Positions 44,978-56,878 are shown, numbered from the stretch's first letter. The stretch is DNA of 64,000 nt from Thozetella sp. PMI_491 (GCA_021432635.1 MU270024.1:1102906-1166905); one strand, 5' to 3'. Program-made: numbers and translations. Notes: a model not told the origin generated them from the letters alone.

Positions 44978-47900
44978 ATGAGCGAGGATCGACTGCGGCT
45001 CCGGCTCGCCGTTCGCCGGCACGGGCTCCCGGAAGTCCGCGTTCTCTTTAGCGCCGCCGTCGAGAGCGAGCCGACCATCTCCAAGCTCCTCGAGCAGATC
45101 GACGAAGTGATCCCGTTGGAGAGCGATGACTGGGGCCTTGAAGACTACGTGGTCGAGCTTCGGGGCCCAGATGGGCGCGGCTTTGAGTGCATGCACTTCG
45201 AGCCCGTAACTAAGATTTTGCAAAAAGACGAGGAGATCCTGTCAGTAACCTTCTTCACTCCCCTACTTCGCGCGCGTGGGTGCCTGACTGACAGCTTCGC
45301 AACAGGATCCGACCCATTTTCACCGAGGATCGCAAGAAGCGCCGCATGAGCGGCCGTGAGCAGATATCGGAGGATGGCAAACATCTCATAGACGGGATCC
45401 CGTTCGGCAGGATGCGCCGAAAGACCCCTCGGGACCGTCCGGCCATCAACATACCACCCCTAAAGAAGCGACGAATCACGTACGACGCACCGGATGCGGA
45501 CTTTGACAGCCCTGATGAGTCTCAACCTCTACTTCTTACGGAGCACGGCGAGTTTGAAGACCCCGCAAGTGTCACCGTTTCAGCCGCTTTCGAGGATGCC
45601 GATGACGAGGATGACCGCGATGATGACGACGAGGAGGACGACGACGATGGAGATTTCCAGGACGACGAGTTGGACGATCCCGACCCAGATGCTCTTGAAG
45701 TAGACGAAGACGAATTGCAAGAAGAGCTCCGTGGCTTGCAAGCAGACAACGCCGATCTTGACGTCGCCAGTCCAGCACCCGAGGAGCCAACTGAAGGTCA
45801 AGGGAGGCAACCGATGAAAGACCAGAGCTACAACCTGGGGCTAGAAGATCTGGACAACCTCACAGCACTGCGCGGAGCGTTTCCTAGCGCCCCCCTCGAG
45901 GCTTGCGAGCGGATGCTGCTCCGCTGCGGCAACAACCTCGCCAAGGCATACAAGAAGCTACGTGCCTCGTTCGATGCAGGCAAAAGCCTTGAAGAGATGT
46001 TGTCCCACAAGGAGCTGCTCGCCGGGCATGGTGACCCCCCACAGAGAGAGGATTCGGCCTTGCAGAGTGAGGACAGCGAGGCGGAGTCGGTTGATAGCCT
46101 CACCAAACATTATGATGGTAACGGGTTCCCCTCCGGTAGCATCGACGAGGGAACTGCGTCGTTCCATATGGCCGACAGCCTCCGGCAGGCGGGGCAAGAC
46201 GTCAAGTTGCCCAAGCGCACAGTCTTCGCGGATGACACACACACAACCGGCTCCTCGGCAGAGAGCGACGAATCTTCCTCGGAAGTCAGCAGCTCTTCAT
46301 CAGACTCCGATTCTGAGGGCGATTCCAGCTCAGGACCAGAGGACGAATCTGACTCAGACGACGAGTCCGACCCGGAAGGCCAGCCAAGCGCAAGGCAGGC
46401 GACAACATCCGACTCGGAGGACGACAGCTCCTCATCAGAGAGTGATAGTGATGAAGGCCCGGAGATCGCGTCCTCGAAGCAACCACCGAGAGACAACCGC
46501 AGGGCTCGTGCGGTGGACCAGGTAGGCTCTAGCTCCGGTGAGAGCGAAAGCAAAAGTGACGATGACACCGACAGCTCGGACAGCAGTGAAGCGTCTTCCG
46601 GTGACGCAGAAGATATCTCTTCGGATAGCTCCTCGGACGAGGATAGCGACGACTCCGACAGCTCCTCCGATAGTAGCAGCGGTGATGATTCTAGGATGCC
46701 ACTTGATAAGATATCTTCAGCTGCAGCTACCAAACCTGTTATGGCCCCCGAGACGGAGGTCACCCCGAAAGCTGGGAAGCAAACCGACGGAAAGGATGCG
46801 ACCACTGCCCCCGCCACGCCGACGACGGCACCAGGTCACGGCTTGACGACCACGCAGAAACGCAACGCTCGCAGGAGAGCAGCAAAAGCAGCTGCCCGTG
46901 AATCCTTAGGAGCCTCCCAAGCAAGCACGCCGGCCTCTGGTGAAGAAGCAGATCCTGCCATCGCTGCCCGAAAAGCAGCCCTGCTGAAAACTCTGGAGAC
47001 GAGTCAAGGAGATCGCGTCATTGCTGCCTCAGAAGCAACCGTCTCAACGCTAAAGACACACGAAGCGATCAAGACAGCTGAGACAGCCGTAGGGGAGAGT
47101 AAGCCCTCGGAGGAGCCTTCCGCGTCGTCCAATGTCGACACTTCCAACGCTCCCCAACCTCTGGAACAGGGGTCTCCAGCCGCCACTCCGACCCAGCGTA
47201 GGTCCAGGCTAGACCTTGGCGCTGGGCGCCGGATGCTATTCGCTTCGCTGGGCTTGCGCAACCCCAAAACCAAGGCCGATGAGGACAAGATCCGTGCCAA
47301 TCTTATGAAGGACGTTCGCCCACTAGTCAATCCGAGGATCTCCGGAGAGCAAGCCGCACCGCCGCCTGCAGCTGTCCCAACTACGACGGAGGAAGTGCGG
47401 GAGGAGGACCCCGATGCCTGGCGAGAGAAAATAATCTATCGCGCAGTGGAGTGCTGCCAGGAAGGCGTGGAGCTCAGTGAGCCTCCATTTCCATTTGTCC
47501 AACGCTGGGATCCTCAGCAACAATACAACGGCCAGGATCGGCACGGCAGTCGTCGGAAGCGGAAGCAGCGCGACCACGGTTACGCAGAAGACGAGGCAGA
47601 GAGACCCTTCACAAAAAGGAGACGGTCTACAGATAACAGATACTGGGGCCCGGCCGAGGATGACATCGTTTTGAACTATGACGACGAACCAACGGAGGAC
47701 GTTGTCTTGGCCACCAAGGATGCCTCTCCATACGCACACATACCAGAGCCGCCACCTCTTCCTGCAGATGTCTCAAGCCTTCCCGAGCTGAATGTCGACC
47801 GCGCGTTTGGTGGGAAGTGCATCACGGGAATGGCCATCACCTGGCAGCAACTACTCCTCTCGCAAGAGACCAACTGGCAACCCGAGGTCCGCACCTTCTC

Positions 47901-49602
47901 CGGCACCATCGTGGATGCCGACAAGGACGCCCAGTCGTTAGGGGTTGTACTCGCCAAGCGAGATCGCGCTCCCGAGCCAGAAAAAGAATACGACGAACAA
48001 GGAAACCGAATCTACGGCAAGTTTGAGGCACCAGACATGGATGATGAGGAAGACGAAGGTAGTGAGGCTGCTTGGGGGTACCGACAAATTGGCTTCTTTG
48101 AGCTGATGCAGCCGCGCATCCTGAAGCAGCCTCCGGTAGCGCTAGAAGCTGCCGCTGAGGGCGCTGCCGTGAAGGACACTGTCACTGAAATCACTGCCAC
48201 TGAAGTAACATCCTTGCCCTTGGCAACCGATGTTGTAGCGGACTCCACTGCCCCGGAGAACTCACAACCTCCAAGCACGTCGCACAGCCTGGACAGGCTG
48301 GACACAACCAATCCAGAGAGCGACGAGAGTGTCGTGCACGATACCTATCCCATCCGCACCCTAGCCGACAACTCGTCAAGCCAGCTGAGCCCCCTCGGGC
48401 AGACCGCGGCACTCCATGGCCATGACCACACCGCCGAAATAATCGTCGACTCTAATTCCCGCGAGGAGGGCGCCTCGCTTTCCGATGGGCCAGGGCCCAA
48501 GCTGGACAGCCCCTCCCAGCAGCTGGAAGACATGTCCGAGGCAGCGGCCTTAGCCTCGCAGCGCTCGTCCTTGGCACCGTCCATTCCACAACCCGCACTG
48601 GCCGGGTCAGATCGAGCGACACGTCCCACACTTGCAGCCGTCGAGGAACAGGATGCCGCATTGCCGGGCTTGAAAGGCGGTGCCACTCCAACTCGCGCAC
48701 CATCCGCTGAATTCCTGTCAGCTGTCGATCCAGAGGCCGATGACATACAATCGCCTCCGAGCAGCATACCCCCTGGTCGTCAGCGGGACCCAGGCTTCAG
48801 CCCCGACCTGGGCGACGATTCCCTCGCTATGCTGGGCGATAGCGCAGAAGTCCCTGGCAGCCCCATAATGGACGCCGTCGACCCAAGCCCACAGTTGCAG
48901 GCCGAGTCGACTCCTATCAGACAGAAGGCCCGCAGCCCCAAGATGGACAGCTCGCCTTCCTCGGACGCCTCGCTTCCATCACTTAGCGAGATATGGGCGA
49001 CGGCGGCGAGCTCGGGCAACACGCAGACCCCGGGCAAGTCTTCAGTCATGTCTGCGGTCCAAGCGCGCAAGTCCGGGGTACTTCGGGACCTAGAGTATGA
49101 AGAAGCCATGCGACGGCTCGACGAAGGCGACTCCGACTCCGACTCGGCATCGCAACCCTCCGGCCCGGGCTCCAAGCGCCAAGGCGGCGTGAAGGCGGAG
49201 GAGGCCTCTAGCCAGCTCTCTCGCACGTCAGGACCTTCAGAGAAGCTCAACGGCACTGGCCGGAAAGGGAAGGCTCGCGCCACCAAGGCAGAGCTGGAAT
49301 CGTCTCCACCCCTAGCTACGATTCCTCGCAAGCGGAAGGCCACCCCGGCGGGCTCGCAGGTCATCTCTCTCATCTCGAGCAGCCCGGAGCCTGACGCCGC
49401 CGAGGTCGACGCGGAGGACAGCAAGGACGAATCCTACGACGATGATGCGAACACTGCCCTCGGCGGGCGGCGACGGGGCAAGAAGCGAGGCGCAAAATCT
49501 GGCTTCAGTGCGCGCCGGGTCGCATCGCTGTTCTCCCCAGTTCCCGCACCGAAGTCTGGCGGAAATGGCAATTCCAGGAGAAGGGCATCGCTAAGGTTCT
49601 GA
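44978..49602 (+). CDS. large acidic nuclear protein, coilin-like ends
   Basis: Two exons, 44978-45240 and 45306-49602, give 1519 residues. The N-terminus (about 1-95) has a beta-grasp-like pattern (RLRLRLAVRRHG ... YVVELRGPDGRGFECMHF ... ILQKDEEILIRPI), like the ubiquitin-like domain of coilin. Residues 267-320 (LEDLDNLTALRGAFP ... MLLRCGNNLAKAYKKL) resemble a CUE/UBA helix bundle. Residues about 405-550 are a Ser/Asp/Glu-rich tract. Residues about 920-1025 (GKCITGMAITWQQLLL, WQPEVRTFSGTIVDAD, YRQIGFFELMQPRIL) resemble the coilin C-terminal Tudor-like domain in the order of strands. The rest is disordered with basic nuclear signals. I infer a coilin-type scaffold for small nuclear RNP bodies; this family is often left as a domain of unknown function in fungi. 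The donor GTCAGT is unusual, but the frame needs it. Confidence 0.85.
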
Positions 49603-50384
49603 GACCGATCACCAAAAGAGACAGAAGCAATATGCCGATATTCATGGCACGGCAGGGGAGGCGTTAGGTAGTGATTAGCTCATAGCGCAGGGTATTATTG
49701 TCGGCCTGAGCGAGCCTCACCAGCTCCCTATTAGCTAAACCTAGCTAGGTAGCTGCTCCGAAGATATTCACCTATTCATGTGTTTCCCATAACGGGGATC
49801 GCAAAGCCTCATGAGTTTCTTTTGCTTTTTGGCCGACGTGCAAGCTTGGCAGTGTGATCCGTGATAGCAAGCAAGTTATCGTGTGTGTGCTCCGTTCGAG
49901 GTGGCTCCAGTCTTGGCACAGCCATTGGTCGGCGGCGAATTGGTTCCCGCCTCCAACCGAGTGCTCAGAGCCAAGCATCTGGACCGCACCCTTAAAACCG
50001 GTTGCAGCCTTGCTGCAGCGCTCAGGAGGCCAAAGGATTTTCCAAGTTAATGGGCTTGGTGGTTTGCTCAGGTTGAGCTAAGCCGTCGCCAGTACGCTGG
50101 CGGTGCCGTGTAGCAATCGCGATGGCGGCAAGCAGGGGCCAAGCGCGGTGATTCACGAGCCCAGGTTCATGCAAGCTACCACGCTTGCCGTGGGATATGG
50201 CGCGTTGCCTTATATTGCTCTGCGAGGACGCGTCTTCCTATATACGTCCAATGCCCCTGGAGACTCGAGCAGATAGACTATGTGACCTTGACACTATCTC
50301 AACCCTGCGCTGCCAGACCACTTACACCCGTCCGGTACGGTGAATCCACAGCCCACCCCAGCTTCGACCTCCCTAATCAGCAAA
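49603..50384. other. intergenic, promoter of the small secreted protein
   Basis: No gene is seen. A TATATA element lies near 50239, about 145 bp before the start of the next gene. Confidence 0.4.
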
Positions 50385-50837
50385 ATGTATGCCCTCAACG
50401 CAGCGATCCTACTCCTGGCCTTGATGGCCCCCTTGGCATCCAGCAGAGATTCCAGCTTCCTTACCTCCATCACTCCCAGCGCAACAACTTTGGCCCCTCC
50501 CACCCGGCCACAGCAGTGGGCAGCAGAGCAAACGGCTGGCGCCTCCAGGCCCCTCGAGCTTCGAGAGGCGGCCGAGGCCCAGCCGCGAGAGGCCTCACCG
50601 CCCGAGACCACCGAGTTCCCTGGGACGGACAGCCTGGAGGCGGCCGAGATCGAGGCCCGCTTCAAGATAATCACCTTCACATCCTGTGTCACGCTTGGGT
50701 CATATCACACCTGCGGCCGCTTTACACCGGTCATCGACGCGAGCATGAACGCGGTAGGGCGCAATCTCACGCCGGACACAGCTCGAATAGCAGTCCTGAT
50801 TGCTGCTGCCCTCGGATTGCTGCTATCCTGGGTATGA
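50385..50837 (+). CDS. small secreted or GPI-anchored protein, unknown family
   Basis: An intronless frame of 150 residues begins with a signal peptide (MYALNAAILLLALMAPLASS) and ends with a hydrophobic tail (ARIAVLIAAALGLLLSWV), the layout of a GPI-anchored or tail-anchored surface protein. The middle is Thr/Pro/Ala/Glu-rich (SATTLAPPTRPQQWAAEQT, EASPPETTEFPG) and then has two cysteines in FTSCVTLGSYHTCGRF. I chose the ATG at 50385, not the in-frame ATG at 50340, because the signal peptide begins there. A longer opposite-frame reading (50282-51145) looks like a shadow. The family is not recognised. No introns are needed. Confidence is limited by the short length. Confidence 0.55.
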   Translation: MYALNAAILLLALMAPLASSRDSSFLTSITPSATTLAPPTRPQQWAAEQTAGASRPLELREAAEAQPREASPPETTEFPGTDSLEAAEIEARFKIITFTSCVTLGSYHTCGRFTPVIDASMNAVGRNLTPDTARIAVLIAAALGLLLSWV

Positions 50838-51367
50838 TGCGGAGGGTGGCTGGTCCACTTATGAAATTGCGGCGGGCGCCGGCCGAAGAGCTCGGGGGTG
50901 AGCCTAAACGGCCCGCCTCGGAATCCGGCAGAGCTGGTCTCTCAGGCGTCAGGTGGTTCATCACTGTAAAGGCGTCAGAGGCTAGATACCAAGAGATTTT
51001 TCGACGTCGGCACGGGTCGGCGCGTGTATGCAAGATAGATCGAGATACCAGGCTTGCCTCACTGTCATCCATAATGCACTCCAATTTTCTCCTGTTCATT
51101 CCCGCGCCACATCTTATCACAAACAGCCCTTTTTATTTCAGCTAAGGAAGTTGTGAGAATGGTAAAGACCCAACCGTCGCGCCGCCTTGATGGATTCCAG
51201 GTGTAGACAGATGTCATGTCGATTGCCGACTGCCAAAACCGCACGTCGGCATGCGATGCAAATACGCAGCCACAGCCATAGCCCTTGTCCGTCCCACCCA
51301 GTCGACCTGGGAGCAATTTTCCGCCCGGTCCAGAACGACGACACAAACAAGAGAAAACGCCAACCGC
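50838..51367. other. convergent 3' spacer
   Basis: Between the 3' ends of the small secreted protein and RPS24 genes. No gene is seen. Confidence 0.4.
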
Positions 51368-52041
51368 TTATTTCTCCTTCTTCGGCTTCGCACCCTTGAC
51401 CTTTGCCGTGCCACGGAGGGTCTTCTGTCGGTTCTTGCGCTGCTTGCCTGCATCGCCATCGCGGTTAGCACACTCTCCTTCGTCCAGACTGGGACGGGGC
51501 CCGTGGTCAACGTACGCTGCTGCCTGCTCGCCTTCTCGATCTTCTTCGCCAGTCCGACGCGCACCAGCCGGTAGTGGGGCTCGAACTTCTTCATCGCCTC
51601 GGGGGAATCGTACACGAGGGCGAAGCCAGTGGTCTTGCCGCCACCGAACTGGGTTTTGAGGCCGAAGACGCTGACCTGCTCCTTGTTGGCCTTGTAGAGG
51701 GTGGAGATCTTCTCACGGAGCTCCTCCTTCGAGATGTTGGCCCGGTTGGGGTGGAGGATATCACTGTTTGGCAGGCTGTGGTCAGCAAGACAAGTCCATT
51801 GCATCCATCATCCACGTCGAAATCGAGTCTGCGCCGGGAGGGGGATTGGCGTCCTGACGTGGGCTGTCGTGGGACGACCCAGGTCGGCGCCCCCCCTCCC
51901 GCCCACCAGTCTCGTCGACGGAGCCGAGTCGGGGAGTCGGGGAATCGGGGAAACTCACACGACCATCTGCTTGCGGCCGAGGAGAGGGTTGCGGAGGAAC
52001 TTGCGCGTGCGCAAGGTGACGGGGGAGTCGGCGTCAGCCAT
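51368..52041 (-). CDS. RPS24: 40S ribosomal protein S24
   Basis: Three exons, 52041-51959, 51763-51516 and 51447-51368, give 136 residues, the normal length for eukaryotic eS24. The sequence shows the conserved segments [75 protein letters not shown] and the basic C-terminus [19 protein letters not shown]. The first intron (195 bp) is long for this window, as is usual for ribosomal-protein genes in fungi. The protein is part of the small subunit body. The gene is head to head with the methyltransferase gene and shares a promoter with CACGTG and ACCCTAA motifs. Confidence 0.96.
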
Positions 52042-52178
52042 CTTTGCGGTTGATGGCGAGATGTCGATGGGTGGTGTTTGGCGTTGCGAAACTGAGCACA
52101 GGATCAGGAATTTTCGGTCGTGAGTGGGTGGGCTAGGCCAGTCACGCAAATTTCTGGGTGGGCCGTGAATTTCTAGAT

Positions 52179-52254
52179 CACGTGGGTAAACCCTAACGCC
52201 CCGCCCGCGTCAGCACAGTCTTTTGCTTAGTGCAGGACGCTACCCTAACCCTAG
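52179..52254. promoter_or_regulatory. ribosomal-protein promoter motifs (CACGTG, ACCCTAA)
   Basis: A CACGTG palindrome lies at 52179-52184, AACCCTAAC at 52189-52197 and ACCCTAACCCTAG at 52242-52254. In Candida albicans the factors Cbf1 (CACGTG) and Tbf1 (TTAGGG-like) bind ribosomal-protein promoters. The motifs sit 140-215 bp upstream of RPS24, and the same 450-bp interval serves the divergent methyltransferase gene. Use of these factors in this fungus is inferred. Confidence 0.55.
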
Positions 52255-52491
52255 CGAGAACCAGGTGGAATTCTGCCCCACCTGCTCTTCTCTCTTTTCA
52301 AGTGGTCCCTCGGCCAATGAAAAGCACGAGCCCGGCCAGGCGGCCCACGTCGCTCCTGGCATGTCAGATCTCGTTCTGCAGTTCGCAAATCTCTCCGGTG
52401 GCGAGCTCTTCCCACCGCGTGCCAAGCTCGCGGCTGCCGAAGTCTGCGCCGACCTGTGACATCTGATGGTGACATAAACTCGGCTAAGACC

Positions 52492-53646
52492 ATGTCTCCA
52501 AGCTTAGAAGCCGGTGTGGAAGCACAGGTGGCCAGGTTCTGTCGCCAGTTCCGCCAGCTGGAACCACGGCTCGACTATCCAGATGGGACCGTGCTGCTGG
52601 ACGACACGGTCCAGACGGCCATTCATCAGCAACTCTTCGCTGATGATGCACCGACGCACCCCCCGCCCCGCTACGAGCTCCGGGTATTAAAGGAGCTAAT
52701 CGCGCGAATCGAGGCGTCCATCCAGGACTGGGACCAGCACGTAAGTGGACGCGTTTCCAATGGAGTAGGCCGTTGTATGCAATTTCGATGTTTACCAACC
52801 GTCCCCCATTGTGTTGTCTTGGTCTCTCCTTGCTATCTCGTTCTCACTGCTTGCTAGGAGGTGTCAGAACTCCTCATGGCAAGACTATCTCAACTCCTGT
52901 GCCTACCCTTACCCTCAGAGCTCGATGCTGCCCAGCAGAAGTCTCGTGTGGTTTACTGCCTCTCCCTCCTTTCCCAGGATTCCGGGGCCGCCTCCAGGCC
53001 TGAGATCTCAATTCTCGAGTCCCGCTCCCTGCTCTCGGCCGCCGGGACGACAGGGCTCCGCACGTGGGAGGCGTCGCTGCATCTCGGCCAGTATCTCTGT
53101 GCCAACCCGTCCCTCGTCCGAGGCAAACAGGTTCTAGAGCTCGGCGCCGGCACCGGCTACCTCTCGGTGCTGTGCGCCAAGTTCCTGGATGCGTCCTATG
53201 TCGTGGCGTCGGACGGGTCGGACGACGTCATCAACAATCTCCCAGACAGCTTCTACCTCAACAACTTGCAAGGCTCCGACAAGATCGTACCCATGGATCT
53301 CAAGTGGGGCCATGCTCTCGTCGGTACGGAGGAGCAGGCCTGGAACGCCGGCCGTCAGGTGGACCTCGTCTTGGGCGCCGACGTCACGTACGACCAGAGC
53401 ATCATTCCCGCTCTGGTTGGCACAATGCACGAGCTCGTGGATCTTTTCCCAGACGTGGCCATCGTGATTGCCGCTACCGAGAGGAACAAGGATACCTTCC
53501 GTGCGTTCCAGGACGCCTGCGCGAAGTCGGGCTTCCTCGTGAGCCACATCTTATTCCCAGTTTTGCCGAGGGAGCAGCAGACAGGGCCGTTTTATAACGA
53601 CCAAACACCCATACACATCTGCCAGCTGACCAAGGCTGAGTCGTAG
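52492..53646 (+). CDS. EFM3/FAM86-like protein-lysine methyltransferase
   Basis: Two exons, 52492-52740 and 52858-53646, give 345 residues. The N-terminal helical part (about 1-110) is the FAM86-type region, with LDDTVQTAIHQQLF. The SAM-dependent Rossmann core begins with TGLRTWEASLHLGQYL and the motif I sequence VLELGAGTGYLSVLCA. A post-I acidic residue lies in VVASDGSDDVI. Further signatures are DLKWGHAL, DLVLGADVTYDQSIIPALV and VAIVIAATERNKDTF, typical of METTL21/FAM86-like enzymes. Yeast EFM3 and human FAM86A (eEF2KMT) methylate elongation factor 2; I infer that this is the orthologue. The intron is 117 bp. It shares a divergent promoter with RPS24, which suits a translation-related role. 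The ATG at 52492 is the first usable one. Confidence 0.9.
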
Positions 53647-53860
53647 CGTTCTTCAATGGCCCATCCTCCCACGGAACAATAGGTATCACCTTCGCGCGCC
53701 AGAGAGCATTGAACAGAGATGGGCTGTGCCAAAGGCGTCCGGGCAGGAGACCCAGGAGCCCAAATGCTTCGTTTAGAGGCAACTATACCGTAGAAGTATG
53801 TCCAGAAGAAAATATATACAAGAAGATTGGTATGCGCTTGTCCCAGGCCATGCTTTAGCC

Positions 53861-54839
53861 TTAGTTGAACATGTGCAGGTTGACAAGACCGTAGTTCCAG
53901 CCTTGGCAACCGCCGGTCCAGACCTTGCCAGTCCAGAAGCCGTTCTTGTTGGGGCCCACGCAGTTGAGGAGGTTCACCTGGCCGTCGACGTAGCCGCACC
54001 GGTTGCCGGAGATGCAGACGTAAGCGCACTCAGTCATAGAGGCGTGGCAAGCGGCACCAGGAGTCCACAGCTCCATCGGGTTTCCGCCCTATTCTCGTGT
54101 TAGAAATCGATTCATCGGCCAGGGCTGGGGGACACCGGTGGTTTAGGGTCACGAACCATGTTTGGCAGACGGCTAACGTCAATGGTGCCAACCTTGCCGT
54201 TACCCTGCGTAGTAAACTCGGCCCAAGTGTTGAACACCTGACCGTCCACCAGGTAGGTGAGGTGGTCGTAGATGCCAGCCATGGCGCCGGAGAAGCCCTC
54301 TCCCAGAGAAATGGTGACCGAGTCACCGACGTTGGTGAGCGAGTAGGTCACCAGTGGCTTGACCGCGTTGATCCAAGAGCCCTAGCAAGGACGAGGTTAG
54401 CGCCGGCACCGTAGATGCTTTTTCTGCGCAGCATAGGCGCATAGTAGATAGGGGGGGTTCTTACGCTAGGTCCCCAAACAACGAGAATGATGGGGGCAGC
54501 CGGGTTGGCGTTGGTGTTAGTGACGTGGATGGTGCTGGGCCCACCCTCGCCGATCCAGGCCTGGCCGTTGTTGGAGCGAGAGTTGGTGCCCACCTGGGCG
54601 CCGATCTTCACCAGGTAGTTGCAGTCCACCACGGTCAGGCCCGAAGGTGGGCTGTTGCAGTCGACCCTCCTCTCGAGGCCATGGGCCGCGTGCTCAGCAG
54701 CGAGGGTGGCACTGCACCGTCTTAGTCTCGCGGTCCGACTCGGCGGGTAGGAGGGGGGTGCCTACTTGGGGATCATCATGGGCGTGGCCGAAGCGAGGCC
54801 CAGCGCCAGGCCGAGGACGGTTGCAAGCTTGGAGAACAT
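53861..54839 (-). CDS. secreted cysteine-containing protein, unknown family
   Basis: Four exons, 54839-54766, 54651-54465, 54381-54157 and 54088-53861, join in frame for 237 residues. Residues 1-19 are a signal peptide (MFSKLATVLGLALGLASAT). The first part carries NPPSGLTVVDCNYLVKIGAQ, then a glycine-rich beta pattern (GQAWIGEGGPSTIHVTNTN, PIILVVWGPSG, SWINAVKPLVTYSL, GIYDHLTYLVDGQVFNTWAEF). The last exon is cysteine-rich (GAACHASMTECAYVCISGN, GYVDGQVNLLNCVG, GGCQGWNYGLVNLHMF). I do not recognise the family, but the layout is that of a conserved fungal extracellular beta-sandwich protein. The third donor is GTTCGT, which is rare. A TATATAT element lies about 140 bp upstream. Function unknown. 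Confidence 0.85.
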
Positions 54840-56878
54840 GTTGCAGCAAGTTGTCGCGAATAACAGCGTAAGGAGTGACGGAAGAATAATATGTATCCCA
54901 GACCGGGCTGTGGTGGTGAAAGTGGATGCTATCGGTATCCTGATGGCTCTCTCTTACGCGGGTCGAACCCATATTCTATATATCTCTCTACAGCAGCTCT
55001 CCGGGGCAGCATTGTGCCTCCTGTACATGGAGCTTACCCCATGGTGCTATGCATCCCGCGCCGAAGGATCAATGTCGCCTCGACCGTATGCCTAGACTGG
55101 GAAGGGGAAAGGAAGCTGAGGTTCCCCCTGGTATTCTCAAGTACGCTTACTACGTAAAAGCATCCCATCTGGGAGGCCCAGGCCAGGCGCGCACAGGCGC
55201 AGGCAGCGAAGGGTCGGGGAAGCGTCTTGAGGCAGCCATGAGTGCGCGACTATCGGCTTGGCGAGACTTTCGCACAATAATTGAGGCAGCATCGATGCCA
55301 CGAGGGATGCTAATAGTAGGGAAGCAAGGCAACCCAACGTCGGAGCATTTATGGGGCCCGCGGCACCGTCTAATTACCTAGGTCAAAGCTTCGTCCCAAG
55401 GAGTTGACTGCCATCGTTAGCCCTAGCCTGCGCCACCCGCTCTCATCACACCACTAGCGACCCAAAGAGCCAAGACCCCTAGTCCAGGGCGTAGCATCCC
55501 ATTGGTCGCCCGCAATGCTCTCGAACAATAGTAGCCCGCCGCGCCTGAGCTGCCAAATGTCGCGGGCCGCTAGCGACGGTTTAGCAGCGCTTCGGCCTAA
55601 TCCTTCTGGGCCTTCGGTACGCTCCTCGGTTTTGCGCATGCAGCACGATCCGATCGGGAGGCGCTCCATCGAAGGAGCCGCCTCGAGCCCAGCAGCGTCC
55701 CTTGCGTCAACGCCCGTCAGCAGCCGTCAGGGGTACTACGCCGTCTGAATGGCCGAGTGCTACCTCTTGGACACGCCTAGAAGGGCAATCGGTTTCGAGC
55801 TGCGCGACGAAACAGGCGGACTAGACTCAAACAACGCTGCGATGCAGGATCCGAGTTGCAATAACATGTGCGCCCAGCCTATAACTATGTAGGCGCGTAG
55901 GAGCGTGTTGGGCTGTGCTCTTTCGCGGCATCACTGGTTACCGAGCACGCGTCCCTGGCATATAATCCTCCATAATCCCGTCGCTGTCGTCTACCCTAAT
56001 GCGCTCGGCACCCGCGCCGACTGGGGAGTGTTTAATGTTACGTCGCCACTCTCTCAAACACCGACTTGTGCCCAAATTGTGTGCAATTCAATATTGGCTT
56101 CTCCAGATGCGCACTGGGCAGCTACGGCCAAGTGGGATTGCATCCACTTTAAGGCTACTACCAGTATCAAAGTTAAACTAAAGCGGCTACAAACACACAC
56201 TATTTGGATGCACCTACACCTTGAAGAATCAAATATGGAATATAGCTGCCGGTTACAGAATCAAATATGGCTTCATTGATGTCTAGTTTCGTTGCACATC
56301 CACTTGCGTCATATCCACCTGTCCCAAGTTGGCCAAGTCATAATTCAGGCTTATCTAGGTTAAGATCGGGCCACTGCGTCCGCCAGACTTGGGGCAAGTT
56401 CTGCCTGAATAGGCAGTTCCTGGCTCTTTACTACATGCGTTATGACAAAAATTCCGAGTATAGGAGCGGGGGAAGAGAGCTAGTCGACACTACACCATTT
56501 CTTGAATATAGCAGCATACTGACTCCTGCGAGCGAACCGAGTCACTACTTCGAATAGTCGAGGTATCCGTCTCTATAAGCGAGGTAACCAATTAGCAAAA
56601 CCGTCTCTTCTTGTAAATCTTCATTGTAGAGTTCAAGGCAATATTCTGAATCGGTTTTGTGTCGGAGTCACTTTGCCGAATTATACGGTTGAATTGACCA
56701 AGACCCTATGTTGTTGAATTTGATATGTGCACCGGTTAATATTCACCAATTAAACGCCCCAAGAGGCAAATAATCATGCCCGACAAGTACGACATGCGCA
56801 ATAGTCAGGACAGCTTCTCGATGTCTCGATCGCATCTACTGTAACCCCTCAAGACTTTTGCCCCAAGGAGCTGACGAG
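54840..56878. other. 2 kb gene-poor spacer
   Basis: No supportable gene. It includes the promoter of the secreted protein (TATATAT at 54977-54983 on either strand) and, near 56220-56275, two copies of GAATCAAATATGG. A 124-codon frame at 55905-56279 has no motif. The stretch from 56150 to 56860 is AT-rich. Confidence 0.45.

Noticed and set aside
46240-46700. Antisense Ser-rich frame opposite the acidic tract of the coilin-like gene
   Set aside because: GAx/TCx codons on one strand read as Ser/Leu/Glu on the other; it is a low-complexity mirror, not a gene.
50282-51145. 287-codon frame overlapping the small secreted protein gene
   Set aside because: Starts without signal peptide or motif and is Arg/Pro-rich; the overlapping frame has a clear signal peptide and tail.
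52223-52459. Short frame with CPTCSSLF resembling a zinc ribbon of small RNA polymerase subunits
   Set aside because: Only one cysteine pair is present, no second ribbon or start codon follows, and the stretch lies in the RPS24/methyltransferase promoter.
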